A stretch of 64,000 bases of DNA from Notamacropus eugenii (lineage: Eukaryota; Chordata; Mammalia; Diprotodontia; Macropodidae). Positions 12,667-23,700 of the stretch are shown piece after piece (the stretch's first letter is position 1; every line of letters begins with the position of its first letter). Below the pieces are notes generated by a model. The model did not search any database. It saw nothing but the letters and a program-made list of their open reading frames with translations, and was not told the origin of the DNA. The stretch covers positions 52,018,771-52,082,770 of the forward strand of contig NC_092875.1 in the NCBI RefSeq assembly GCF_028372415.1, in the 5' to 3' direction. The position numbers were made by a program, and so were the translations under genes.

Positions 12667-14515
12667 GAAGGGCAGAAACTCTTCTTCCAAATATGGGAGC
12701 AGAGATAGGGGTTGGGAGGAAAATTGTGAGACAGGTAGTAACCCCCAGAGGGGAAAAAAAAAGTGTGTGGTGGGAGGATAGCCTGGATGACTGTAGATAG
12801 TGGCAACAAGAATTAGACCATAGGATTAATTTCCTCAAATTATATATTTCAGTGAACCTCAAGGAAAGAAAGGTTGCTTAGCAGTAGTGATGAGAGGTCA
12901 AGTAGGGTCAGTGCTTTTCCAGGGCTCTTAAGAGAAGCATTGCTAGGCTTAGGGGACCCAATATTGTGGCTACATGTTGAGGTAGGTACTCAGGATCAGG
13001 ACCTCAGGGGAGGAATTTTGGCATTCAAAGGATTAAGGGAACAGGCATCTTTTGGAGAGATCTAAATTTCCAGAAAATGGAAATCTTGTGAGAGAAAGAC
13101 ATGGAGGATGAAAGAGAGTTTAGTAATGACTGAGTAGGTGATTAAAGTGGGAGAGAAAAGTAGAGAGATAGGGTCTGGGGACAGACCCAAGTTGGGTGAG
13201 GTTGATACTGTAGAAAAGAGATAGCAGCCAAAGGACTTTGGGCAGGGTCTGTGGGACAGTGATTAAGGAAATAAAGGCTACAGGAGTTTTTTAGGTTTAG
13301 GAAGGGGAAAGCAACGGTGCATGGGTCAATTAAAATTCATCAGAACCAGGCTCTAAAAGAGCCCTACTATGAGGACCTGCGGGAAGCAATTCACTAATCC
13401 TTGGAACACTTTCCTCCCCCAGATACTACTTTGTCCAGGGTTTCCTCCTGCCTAGGGACTTCTCTTAAGGGAGACAAAGAAAGGAACCTTCCTCCTCTCC
13501 TTGAACAAAAGCCTATGAGCCGAGGAGAGTAAGAGGACCTCAATACTCTGCATTTTTTAGCTAAAGTATCACAATCATTATATCTTGTTGGTATTTAGTT
13601 GTTTGCAGGTTGTTTTCCCCAATGGGGCAAAGACCATGGTATGCCTAGTATTTAGCACAGGGCTGGGCACGCAGTAAGTACTTCGTAAATACTTTTACAG
13701 CTGCCAGTTTGCATAAAACTTCCGGGCAACTTCCAATTTACATTTCATTGTAATGTAGAAACTGAAAGAAAGAAAAACATTTTAAAGAATCCTCGGGTGA
13801 AATTTAAAGGGTTTTCCTTTAACTGGTTGAACAATAGTAATGTTAATGAGAACCCATCCTGGGGAAAGATCTGTTTTCTTGGGGGAAATTCTAGTATTTA
13901 CTCCTTTGATCTGGGGAAGAGTAAACAAAAGCTCCTTTCCCCACCCCTCAGGATTCTAAGATAAACTTTTGGTGAGCTAAAGGGATCCCCAGCCCTCTTA
14001 TAGGCCATCCAGGTAGAGGTACGTGGAAGGAAATGTGGGATGTGAAGCTGAAACTAAAGAAAGCTGTAAGACCTGGAGAGGGACATAAAAATTGTCCAGG
14101 GATTCATCGATAGGTGCTGCTGCTGATCAGACTTTTCAACATGCACTTTAATAAGTAATTTCTTATATCCTCAGCATAGACCCACAGTATAGTCCAGAAG
14201 TATAGTCCTAAATTGTCAGTGTGCGGAGATAGGAACATAGTGTTGCCCTTTACGGTAACATAGGATAGGAGTAAAGGAGAGTCAGGGGAAATGATCATGA
14301 ATTCTGTTTTGGACGTGCTCGTCTTAAGTAAACAGAGGTAATAAAACTAAGCTAGAAATTCTCTTATCACTAACCACTTAATCTTCTGGGCTAAAGTTTG
14401 ATGTCTCAGCTAAATTCTGCAGGTTCTAGACAGAGATATGACCTGCTGTCTTAAGTAAATAATGGTAATAAAACCAAATCAGAAAAATCCTCCCATGACA
14501 ATAAACAGATTTCAT
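12667..14515. other. Intergenic stretch with one L2-tail fragment
   Basis: No gene recognised. Around 13580-13700 there is an L2-type 3' end ('agcacagggctgggcacgcagtaagt' type). The rest is not assigned. Upstream (left) of ZNF414 one would expect MYO1F from the human order, but no part of it is visible here. Confidence 0.45.
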
Positions 14516-14552
14516 TCCATAGGTATTTATTCTAAATGCCTACTATGTACTG

Positions 14553-14871
14553 GGCAGCTAGCACTCCACTGGGTGATGCAGTGGAGAGAGCAACAGTGCA
14601 GGAGTCAGGAGGACCTGAGTTCAAATCTCACCTCAGACACTTGACACTCACTAGCTGTGTGACCTTGGGCAACTCACTTAACCCCAATTGCCTCATCCTG
14701 GGTCATCTCCAGTCATCCTGATGAATATCTGGCCACTAGATTCAGATGGCTCTGGAGGAGAAGGGAGGCTGGTGACCTGCACAGCCCTCACTCACTCAAA
14801 GTCAAGTGCAAGTCATGTCATCATTTCTCTGATGGCATGGTCTTCTTTCAGCAACACAGGATGAACACACA
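14553..14871 (+). repeat. Full-length tRNA-derived marsupial SINE with target-site duplication
   Basis: A complete-looking SINE with head 'gggcagctagcactcc', the tRNA-related 'gacctgagttcaaatct' box-B-like block and the tail 'caggatgaacacaca'. It is bounded by a 12-bp duplication matching at 10 positions (14541-14552 tactatgtactg, 14872-14883 tactatgtgcta). It landed inside the MAR1-like repeat whose halves lie at 14515-14552 and 14872-15000. Confidence 0.8.
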
Positions 14872-15499
14872 TACTATGTGCTAGGAACTATACTAAATAT
14901 CAATCACACTAGAAATCCAAAGACAAAAATAAATAAATACCCCTTGTCCTCAAGGACCTAATTTATTCATGGCCAAAGAAGGTTACCTCAGAGCTCTGGC
15001 TCTGAGTTCCAGAAAATTAGATTCAGCATGGGTGAGCCTAATCTCAAGGAGAGAGACTCAAGCTTTTCTTGTATTATTCTGGGTGCATTATAAAGTATTC
15101 CAGAGAAACCTTCTTAAGCAAAGCTTTAGTTTGGCTCATATCTCCCCAAAAGTGGGACTGCCAGATTATCTCTTCTAGAAAAGTTACATGGCTGTCCAAA
15201 GTAGTAGATATCTGGCACAGGACACCTATTTATTTCTTCTACCACAAAAGAAATGCTTAAGACCCCAAAGACTCACAAGTACACATGGAATAATACTTAA
15301 AACATGAAATAGTAACCTATAACAAAACATTCACAGGAGTCCATTAAGATATAGAAAACACATGAGTAACTCAAAGGACTTATAGAAACCCATGACCACT
15401 AACTACTATAGTCTTCCTGGTAATAAAAACTTCTATGAGATTAGTAGCACTGATTAAGAGATCCCCCTTTCACCTCATCCACACAGTCAAAGCAGGGAA

Positions 15500-15720
15500 G
15501 TAGGGGAAGGGAAATAATCATTTAGATAGCAGCCTACTATGTGTGAGGCACATATTACAATGCTACAAATGTGATCTCATTTGATCCTCACAACAACGCT
15601 GGGAAATAAGTGCTGTTATTATCACTTTGCTAGGAAAACTGAGGCAAACAGAGGTTGTGGCTTGCCCAGAGTCATGAAGCTAATAAGTATCTGCGGGTAG
15701 ATATGAAGTGAGATCTTCCT
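15500..15720 (+). repeat. MIR SINE
   Basis: An old MIR copy with 'tctcatttgatcctcacaac' and 'ggaaaactgaggcaaacag' core blocks in plus orientation. Confidence 0.75.
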
Positions 15721-15924
15721 GACTGTGCAGGACTTGGTTCTTCCTGACTTCATTTCGGACACGGAGCTTCCTCATGCAGCACCTCTGTCATGATCCATGT
15801 TTTCTGGGCACCCAGGTAGGCACGGTTCATGTTCCTGACAGCAGTCATCTGCTCCAAGAAGGTGCGGCGAAACATCAGACTTCTCAAGAACTCTGAACTT
15901 ATCAAGTCCAAAACAAGCTAATTA

Positions 15925-16155
15925 TAATAGCCAGCATTTTTCTAGCCCTTACTGTGGGCTGGATATTTTGCTAAGCACTTTACAAATACCTCATTTGACC
16001 CTCACAAACACCTTTCACAGTAGGTGCTATTATCACTCCCAATTTTAATACTGATGACACTAGGCAGATAGAGGTTAAGTGACTCACCCAGTCACTTGGT
16101 AAGCCAGTAAGTGTCTGAGGTCAAATTGGAACTCAGATCTTCCTGACTCCAGGCT
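15925..16155 (+). repeat. MIR SINE
   Basis: A near full-length MIR in plus orientation: 'gctaagcactttacaaata', 'tcatttgaccctcacaa' and an 'actcagatcttcctgactcc' end. Confidence 0.75.
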
Positions 16156-16174
16156 CAATGCCACCTGGTGGCCT

Positions 16175-16300
16175 CCTCAAGTTATTAAGGGCCTATTGTA
16201 TGCTAGACATCCTGCTAAGCACTGTGGATACCAAGAAAGGCCTAAACAATTCTCACCCTCAAGGTGCTGACATTCTCTTGGGCTGGAAACATCCATCTCT
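16175..16300 (+). repeat. MAR1-like interspersed repeat fragment
   Basis: The same repeat family as at 3800, with 'gctaagcactgtggatacca' and 'ctcaaggtgctgacattct' blocks. Confidence 0.5.
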
Positions 16301-16799
16301 CAGTTTAATCACCTGTGCTCAAAGGAAAAAAAACAGCAGAAGAGAAGAGGCAGCCAAGGACTTGGCATTTTGTCATTTTGTTTCAGGTTTATCGAGGCAA
16401 ACAGATGTATAGACACTATGTGTGTAGGCATTATAGCTGCTGCTGGGAATGGGGGTGGGGCTGGGAGTGGAGGGAGACTTTCCTCTCCTATCTGCTCAAA
16501 GTCCAAAAGAGCTCACAGAGCCCCAAGTAATGACTAAGGGGAGAGGGATCAAGTACAAAATCAGATCTTATTTCTGCTTTCAAAACTGATTGGGAGGGTG
16601 GAGGGGGGATTTCATCCCTATAGAATAACCAATCATTTTCAACACAAGCTCACTCCTGTCACATTCTGTTGAGGGGAAACAGCAGCACACACATAAATAG
16701 AAAACATATGCAAAGTAAGTACATGGTAATTTTAAAGGGAGAACATCAACAGTTTCTGCGATCAACAAAAATCTCCTGTAGGAGGCTGCTCCTGAACTC

Positions 16800-17140
16800 C
16801 GTCAAAGGGAGCTAGGGATTCCAAGAGGCAGGAGTGAGGAGGGAGAGCATTCCAGGCATGGGTGATGGGGCGTAGGGGTAGGGGGAGACTGATAGGGCAG
16901 CCTGGGTAAAAACACAGAGGCCAGATGTGGAATGTTATGTCATATAGAGGAGGAACCAGTTTGGCTGGAATGCATGGTGAGGAGGAGTAATGTGAAACTA
17001 GTCTGGAAGGATAGATTGTAGCCAGATTGTGAAAAGCTTAAAATATCAGAGGAGTTTTGTACGTGATCCTAGAGGCCATGGGGAGCTACTTCCTGAGCAG
17101 GGAGGTAACAAGATCAGACTTGTGCTTTGGGAGTCATCTC
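16800..17140 (+). repeat. Interspersed repeat, 'gagagcattccaggcatggg' family
   Basis: A stretch with 'gagagcattccaggcatggg', 'ccagattgtgaaaagctt' and 'gatcctagaggccatgggga' blocks. It recurs at about 33960-34260, downstream of the 'ttattaagc' repeat, so both may belong to one longer family. The family name is uncertain. Confidence 0.5.
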
Positions 17141-17399
17141 CTTAGTGAAGATAATTGAAGCTAGAAACCAATGAGATAGCCAAGGGAGAGGCTGGGGAGA
17201 GGAGGAGCCAAGAGCCCCGGACAGTCTTCCAGGGATATCCTGGATTAGAGGGCAGGAGATGATCCCAAACCAGAATCCACAAAGGAGATCAAAAAGAGGC
17301 AGTACCAGGAGAAAGTCACCCAAGTTCCCCACCTCAGAATCTCCTTGACTTTTCTTTCTCTCTAACTCCCCTCCCCCATCTCTAATCATTTACCCAGCC

Positions 17400-18230
17400 T
17401 AACACAGTCTTCCTCCATGACATCTCAATCCCATCTGGCCCCTTCTCCCCATTCAAACAGCTACCACCCTAGTGATGTGCCTTATCACTTCTTGGCAGGA
17501 CTACTTCAATAAGCTTCTATATTCTCCTCATTCTTCTGTCCTCCTCACCTCCCACCAGTCCTTTACCCAAGGGCAAAATAAACCCTTGGTCTGGCTTTGT
17601 CACACCCTTCTCAAAAACCTGTAGCTCCCTGTTGCTGATCAAATAAAAACTCAATTTGTCATTTAAGCCATTCCACCTTTTTTCAGAGGCTTTGGAATCC
17701 ATGTCCCAAAGACATGGTCTTTTCCCAAAACCCCATCACCAATACCCTATCAGAAGTAGGTACTATTATTACCCCCAATTTACAGATGAGGAAACTGAGG
17801 CAGAAAGAGGGTAACTTCCCTAGGGTCATAAACTAGTGTTTGAGATCAGAATCAAACACAGTTCTTCCTGACTCCACGACCAGCATACTGTCATCATGCC
17901 ACATATCGAGACTACTAGTTTTCCCTGAACTCAGCATAACCTCCTCCCCTTCCATACATTTGCACTGGCTGTCCCTACGCAATACTTGAAATATATTCCA
18001 TTCTCATTTTTGCCCTTTCAAATCCATCTCTAGCTTCTAGATGCAGTTCCAGGTGCCAGTTCTATGAATCCTTCCCTGATTCTCCCAATTAATCATTTCT
18101 CTCCCTCCTCAAAATTTCCTATAGTACTTTGAACTCTCTTTCCTATCCCCCCAGAACTCCTTACCACTTATCACTCTCATATCTGTGAATAATGCCCCCC
18201 CCCATCCTATTTAAAACCTTCATACTTAAC
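17400..18230 (+). mobile_element. L2 LINE 3' part with a MIR inserted
   Basis: An L2 3' region in plus orientation (17400-17715 and 17905-18230), with phrases such as 'cttcttggcaggactactt' and 'tttgcactggctgtccct'. A MIR copy (about 17725-17900, 'ttacagatgaggaaactgag') separates the halves and is therefore younger. Confidence 0.7.
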
Positions 18231-18239
18231 GGGAATCAA

Positions 18240-18720
18240 TTATTTTAAGCTCAGCAGGGGGAAACCCAGGCATGAAGAGGATCAGTGTACTAGATCAATC
18301 AAAATGCTAAATGAAATAAGAAGGTGGGGTCACAGGTAAGGTGGAATTCAAAAGGAAGGGGCAGGATCCTTGACTTTTTCCAAACTGTATGGTTCACAGG
18401 AAACTGAATTTTTGGGTCTTCCAAGGTGTCTGAAGTTGTTTGCCTGGGACTTTTCACAAGGAACATCAGTCTTCCTCTCTCCCCCTGGACCAAACACGAC
18501 GTTGACTGAGCACACCAAACCATTCTTATCCTCAAGGGGCACCTGACTTACGTTGGATTCCTATGGGTATGACCACCAGATTCGTCATAGTGAAACAGAA
18601 GGGCAAGGTGTTACAGCAAGTTTGGGACCTTCAGTCTAAAGAGCCAGACTGGAGGCCAAGCTCCCACTCTGCCACTTAAATAAGCCTCGAACTCCCAGGG
18701 CTTCAATCCTCCTCAGTAAA
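18240..18720. other. Intergenic stretch, nothing recognised
   Basis: No gene, RNA or named repeat is apparent between the two L2 fragments. Confidence 0.4.
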
Positions 18721-18990
18721 ACTGACCTTTTAGCTGCTCTCTAGACTAACTTTGTCATCTCCCACTTCTGGAGCTTACTATCACCCCTCAGTTTAGAAGG
18801 CCTAAATTTCCTTCAAACCTTACATGCCATATGTTCCTACACTCTTTTACATCAATCGTGCTTCCCTCTGAAAAGGTAAGAACGCTTTCTCCCTCTTGAA
18901 ATTACTTTGTTCATCTTTGTCAAAATTACATCCCTCTGTAGATCAACATGCTCCTTGAGCAAACCAGCCACTATTTGATTTTGGATTGGA
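18720..18990 (+). repeat. L2 3'-end fragment
   Basis: Degenerate L2-type 3' sequence with 'cttgaaattactttgttcat' and 'catgctccttgag' blocks. Confidence 0.5.
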
Positions 18991-19324
18991 AGAGCTTCAA
19001 GTGATACAAAGTGTCTAGCACTGGAAGAGTTCAGGGGATACAAAGACCAAAAGCAAATCTAATATGATTGTTGAGAATGAAATAATTTGTAAAGCTTAAG
19101 TTATCCAAGTGACTTACTGCTATAAACACTCTTGTTGCCCAATAGACTCAATACAGAGAAGGAAGAAAAAATTTATCAATGAGACAAAGATACAAAATGT
19201 ATGGACAGACGAATGAAGGAATAAGCATTTGTTACACTGCTTGTCACATTTCAAGCACTGTACTTAAACACTTCAGGGAATACAAAAGTTCTGACCTCCA
19301 AGAATTTATATTTTAATGGGGGAA

Positions 19325-19570
19325 AATAAGAGGTGGCTCAGTGGATAGAGGGTTGAGCCTAGAGGCAAGGACCTGAGTTCAAATTCAACCGCAGACATCT
19401 ACTGGATGCCAAGTCACTTATTAGGCAGCTAAGTCACTTACCTCTTTCCCTCAGTTCTCTCATCTGTCAAATGAGCTGGAGAAGGAAAGGGCAAACCCCT
19501 CCAGTGTCTTTGCCAAGACAACTCCAAATGGGGTCAGAAGAATCAAACCCAACTTAAATGACACAACAAA
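19325..19570 (+). repeat. Marsupial SINE with RTE-type tail
   Basis: A tRNA-like head ('ggtggctcagtggatagagg', 'gacctgagttcaaatt') is joined to an RTE-type tail ('gagctggagaaggaaagggc', 'aactccaaatggggtcag'). The reverse-complement form of the same tail is seen at 56008-56110. Confidence 0.7.
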
Positions 19571-19739
19571 CAGATAATAGGGCAGTGCTAGCAGCTGGGG
19601 AAGGTGGTCAAGGTCTGGTGAGTAGCAGTATGATCGATCACTGGAACAACGGATAGTCCAGTCCACTGAGACGCCCTTCTTGAAGGATGGCATGGAGCTG
19701 TTGGTTTGATTGCAGTTTTAGGAGCAAAAGGTGGAAGTA

Positions 19740-19970
19740 ACAATAATGATAGTTAGCATATAGATTGCTTTAAAATTTGCACGGTGCGCTACAGTGTGTT
19801 ACGTCCTTCGAGCCTCTCACACTGAGGAGTTAGGGATTATCTCCATTTTACAGTTGGGGAAACTGAGTCAGGCAGAGGGGAAGTGACTTACCCAGGGCCT
19901 GCGGGAGGCAGAATTTGAACTCCTGCCTTCCCGACTCCGCGCCCGGTGCCCTACCCACTTCCACCGTTCT
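19740..19970 (+). repeat. MIR SINE
   Basis: An old MIR in plus orientation with 'tccattttacagttggggaa' and 'gaatttgaactcctgccttc' blocks. It lies just upstream of the ZNF414 CpG island. Confidence 0.6.
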
Positions 19971-20099
19971 ATCAATGAGGAAACTGAAGCTGAGGGATGG
20001 GAAGGGGCAGGGGATGCAAAAGATCGATCCGCTTTCTTCGGAGGTTTTTATTTTCACGTGTTTTGGGTTTCGTAAGCCCGGACCTCAGTTTTCTCCTTT

Positions 20100-20720
20100 T
20101 CAGCGGGGGCGGGGGTGGGTCCTTGCTTTGGCACCTCCTGCAGCGCTGGGGCATGGCCTAGGTTGGGGCGGAGCTTCCCTGGTGACCCAACGGAACCAGG
20201 ACCAGGCGGCGCGCCCGTCCCACGCCACGCCGGACGGCGCGTGAGCCGGAGAAGCGGAAACGCTGCCCTGTCTCGGGGCGCATGCGTCCCAGGCTGCGCT
20301 CAGACCCCGCCTCCATTCTCACCCCACACGCCCCGCCCCTGTCACTCCGCAGGCCTCGGCGGCCCAGCCCTCTCCCCCATTCCAGGCCCCGCGCGGCCGC
20401 GCCTGCTCTCGCGAGAGCCGAGCCTTGGCACAAGATGGCGGCGACGTGAGCGTGTCCCCGCAGCGGGGGGAGCTGCAGCGGGATCCTCAGGACAAAGGCA
20501 GCGCGCGGACACGGGGAGGGATGGTGAGCGCGCGCTGGGGCCGGGGCCGGGGCTGGGGCCGAGAGAGAAGGAGGGGATGGAGAAGAGCCGTCGCTGAGGG
20601 AAGGGGGGTAAAGGGGCGGGGCGCGGAACTGACAGACTGACTGACAGCTGGGGAAACAAGGACGGGGACACGCCTCCGCCTGCTTTCTTAGCTCCGCCCC
20701 TCTTCCAGGCCCTGGCCCAT
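20100..20720 (+). promoter_or_regulatory. ZNF414: ZNF414 CpG-island promoter
   Basis: A G+C- and CpG-rich block with no TATA box. From left to right it holds an NRF1-like site (GCGCATGCGT, 20278-20287), the TCTCGCGAGA core-promoter motif (20407-20416) and a YY1-type element around an AAGATGGCGGC core (20432-20442). TCTCGCGAGA and downstream YY1 sites are known features of TATA-less housekeeping promoters. I infer that transcription starts near 20410-20435. Confidence 0.75.
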
Positions 20721-23700
20721 CACGTTCCAAGTCCCGCCCCCCGTAGGGAGGTGCCTCCTGTGCTTGGTCCCGCCTCCAGGGGCCCAAACTCCGCCTCCGT
20801 TCTGGGCCTCGCCCTTGCAAACATAAGACTTTTCTATTCTGTGCTTCCTTTCCCTCGCTCCTTAGCCAGAGCCCTAGGCCCCACCTCCCAGGAACCCTTG
20901 TCAATATTCGGGGCCCCGCCCGGAGTTGTATCAAAGGCTTTAGCTCCGCCCCCACTCCGTCAATATCATGGATCCCGCCTCCAAGGATTTTGTCAATATC
21001 ATGGGCGCCGCCCCCTCGAAGTTCGAAATTCTACCTGTGATCTAGGCCTCTCCTTATTCCAGAGCCGTCTGTTTTAGGTTCCCCAACCCATGCAGATTCC
21101 ACTTTTTTTCCATACGTTGTGGAAACTCCCATTTCTTTCTAGTTCTCAACCCTATAAACATTTCACCTCCTTTCTTGTCCCCTCTCCTACAGTATCTCCC
21201 TTTCTGTGCTAGGCTCCACCCCACTAGAGTCCAACCCGGCCCTTAGGGGCTGTTGTCCATTCCAAAATGGTAGTACTGTGGAAAGAGCACTGGTTCTGGA
21301 CTCAGAAAGTGGATTCAGATTCTGCCTTTGACAACAGATATGTGACCTCAGGCAGATCACTTTAGGTGCACTTCCTTGGGCCACCTGTTGACACTCTTTC
21401 CAGCCTTATGCTCCTATGCTTCAAAACAGTACCTTCTACCCATTCTAGGTTGTGCTTTGTCCCAGTCTTTGTCCATCACCTGGACTCTTCCCCAGCAACT
21501 CCCCCTGCACCCAATATTCTTCTGTTCTCTAACGAGGTCCAAGATTTCCCCATCCTCAGTTCTTCTACCTCACCTTTTCTATAACTAGTAATAGGCCACA
21601 ATCCAGGCCTGCTCCTTACCTCCGGCCCTGACTCTATTTGTAAGGTTTAGAGCTCAAAGGGAAAGAGGAGTAATCATTTATTAAGTATCAAACTCAAATA
21701 AAAATGGACTCCTCTAGGAAGCATGTTGACTTAGAAATGAACAAATTATGTTGTATCTTTATTTTGTGAAACATTTATTTCCCAATTACATTGTAACCTG
21801 GTTCAGGCTGCACTCTGGAGTTTTGTAGGCAGCTCGCTCCAATTTTGAGGACTCTGGCCTAAAGGACTTCAGAGTTTGGAAACAGTATTACATTTAGAAT
21901 TAGAGAACCTGGGTTTGACACTCAGCTCCACCACCCTCCTTTGTGTAATAGTGTTGATTTACTCTCCCCACCCTTGTTTCTTCTTTTGAGAAATGAAGGG
22001 CTTTGACCATATGACCTCCAAGATCCTTTTCACCCATTCTCTGATCTAGTCTGACCCAGCCTCTCCTCCTATTTAGAGATGATGAAACTGATGCCCAGAG
22101 AGGTTTGGTGACATAATCAAGGTCATATAGGTAGTAAGTAACAAAACCAGGTTGAATTCAGGTCATCTGACATCAAAAGGTGTGTTTTCCAGAGTGGTAG
22201 ACTCCCTTTTCTTGCCTTAGTCCAGACTTCTCCTCACACACCTCTACCCTCACCTCCTGCACTCCCATCTCCCAATCCCAGATCTCTTGGCTCCTAGTCA
22301 TCCAGGCACTACCTTGAACACCCTCATCCATGGCAGTCATACAATATCTTCAGCTCACCCTGAGCCTATTGTGCCCTCTTCCTATGGGGCACAGCCCATG
22401 CTTTTTGTCCTATCAACCTACTATTGGAAGAAGGGGTTTGGGGCTCTCCTTGGCTTGGAGTGGGGTACAAAGTGACCGCAAGGGTTTCTATCAGGGTAGA
22501 AAGTGTCAGGCCAGCCTACATTCAAACCCTAGCCTGACTTGCTGGGAGATTTTGAACAAGTTCCATTTTTACCACATTTCCCTTCTGTCAGTTGGATTTG
22601 ATGGTCCCCAAATTTCTCATCTCTGCTAAGTTCCATGACTCCCAACCAGCTGTTGCCTTGCTGACATTCTGTGGGTCATTCTGGACCCAGTCATGGGCTT
22701 GGAGAAGATGAAGGAAACCTGAGGCAAGTGAAGGGAATGGGAGAGAGCTAGGGACTTCTAAACTAGAGTCCCCTTCTTAGCACAGTTCCCCTCACCCCCA
22801 CTGGGATGGCCCAGGCACAAGAAAGGACGGAGGGAAGCAGAAGCTTGAAGTAGGGGGGATGGGGTAAGTAAGAGGAGGGAAGTTCAAGAACTGATAACTG
22901 ATTCCTCCATATCTGGTTCATTGTCATCAGGAGGAGAGTTCTGGGATAGGGCCTGGGATTCAGGCATGTCCTGCACCACTGCCCTACTCAGACATCTATG
23001 GCAGCCCCAGCCAGAGCCCAGCAGCCAAGCCAGAGAAAGAGCAGCTGTCTCCGGCCTTTTCAGCAGAGGGTGAGTATGAGAAGGATCGTGGATTGGCACT
23101 TCTTCCTAATCCTCAAGTCCAGGGGGCCTGGTTTGTTGGGGCAAGGGCTGAGTAGTAACCTGTCTCCACTCTGCAGACTGCAAGCACTCTGGCAGAACCA
23201 GCACCGGAGGGGGAGTAAACAGCAGCCCCAGTGAGGAGCCACGCCTTCCAAAACGCTGGCCCCCCTCTTCTGGTGAGGAACTATAGCCTGGAGGGGCACA
23301 GGGACCACAGGAAAGGGCACTGGCACACAGGGAGGCTTGAAAGCAGATGGGAGAGAGAACACATGCTGTAGTCTGGTGAAAGATGATGATCCCCTAGGGC
23401 TTCTGTCTCCCCACTCTCCTCACTCTCCTCCCTCTGGTTACCAATGCTTCCTTCATCACCAACACCATTGTCCTTTTCTCCAGCCTTGTTCTCTTTCACT
23501 TAGCTGCAGCCAGGCATTGGAGCACAGCTGTTCCCCATATCCTCTCCTTCTGGGTACTCTTCCCTGCCTGTCTTGGTGACTTTTGCTGGCCCCTCTCCCT
23601 TGGAGACATTGAAATCCCCGTCCTGGATAGGACAATCATGGCCCAAGGGAAACTCCGTAGTGCAGTCTCTCTCAAGCCATAGACCCATGTCTCCTCTAGG

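Noticed and set aside
20115-20955. Long frames in the ZNF414 CpG island on both strands
   Set aside because: Composition artefact. No homology was recognised, and the splice-supported ZNF414 start explains the region.
22884-23099. Minus-strand frame with an acidic C-terminal stretch opposite ZNF414 exon 2
   Set aside because: The plus-strand reading fits ZNF414 with correct acceptor, donor and phase. No independent support exists for an antisense gene.
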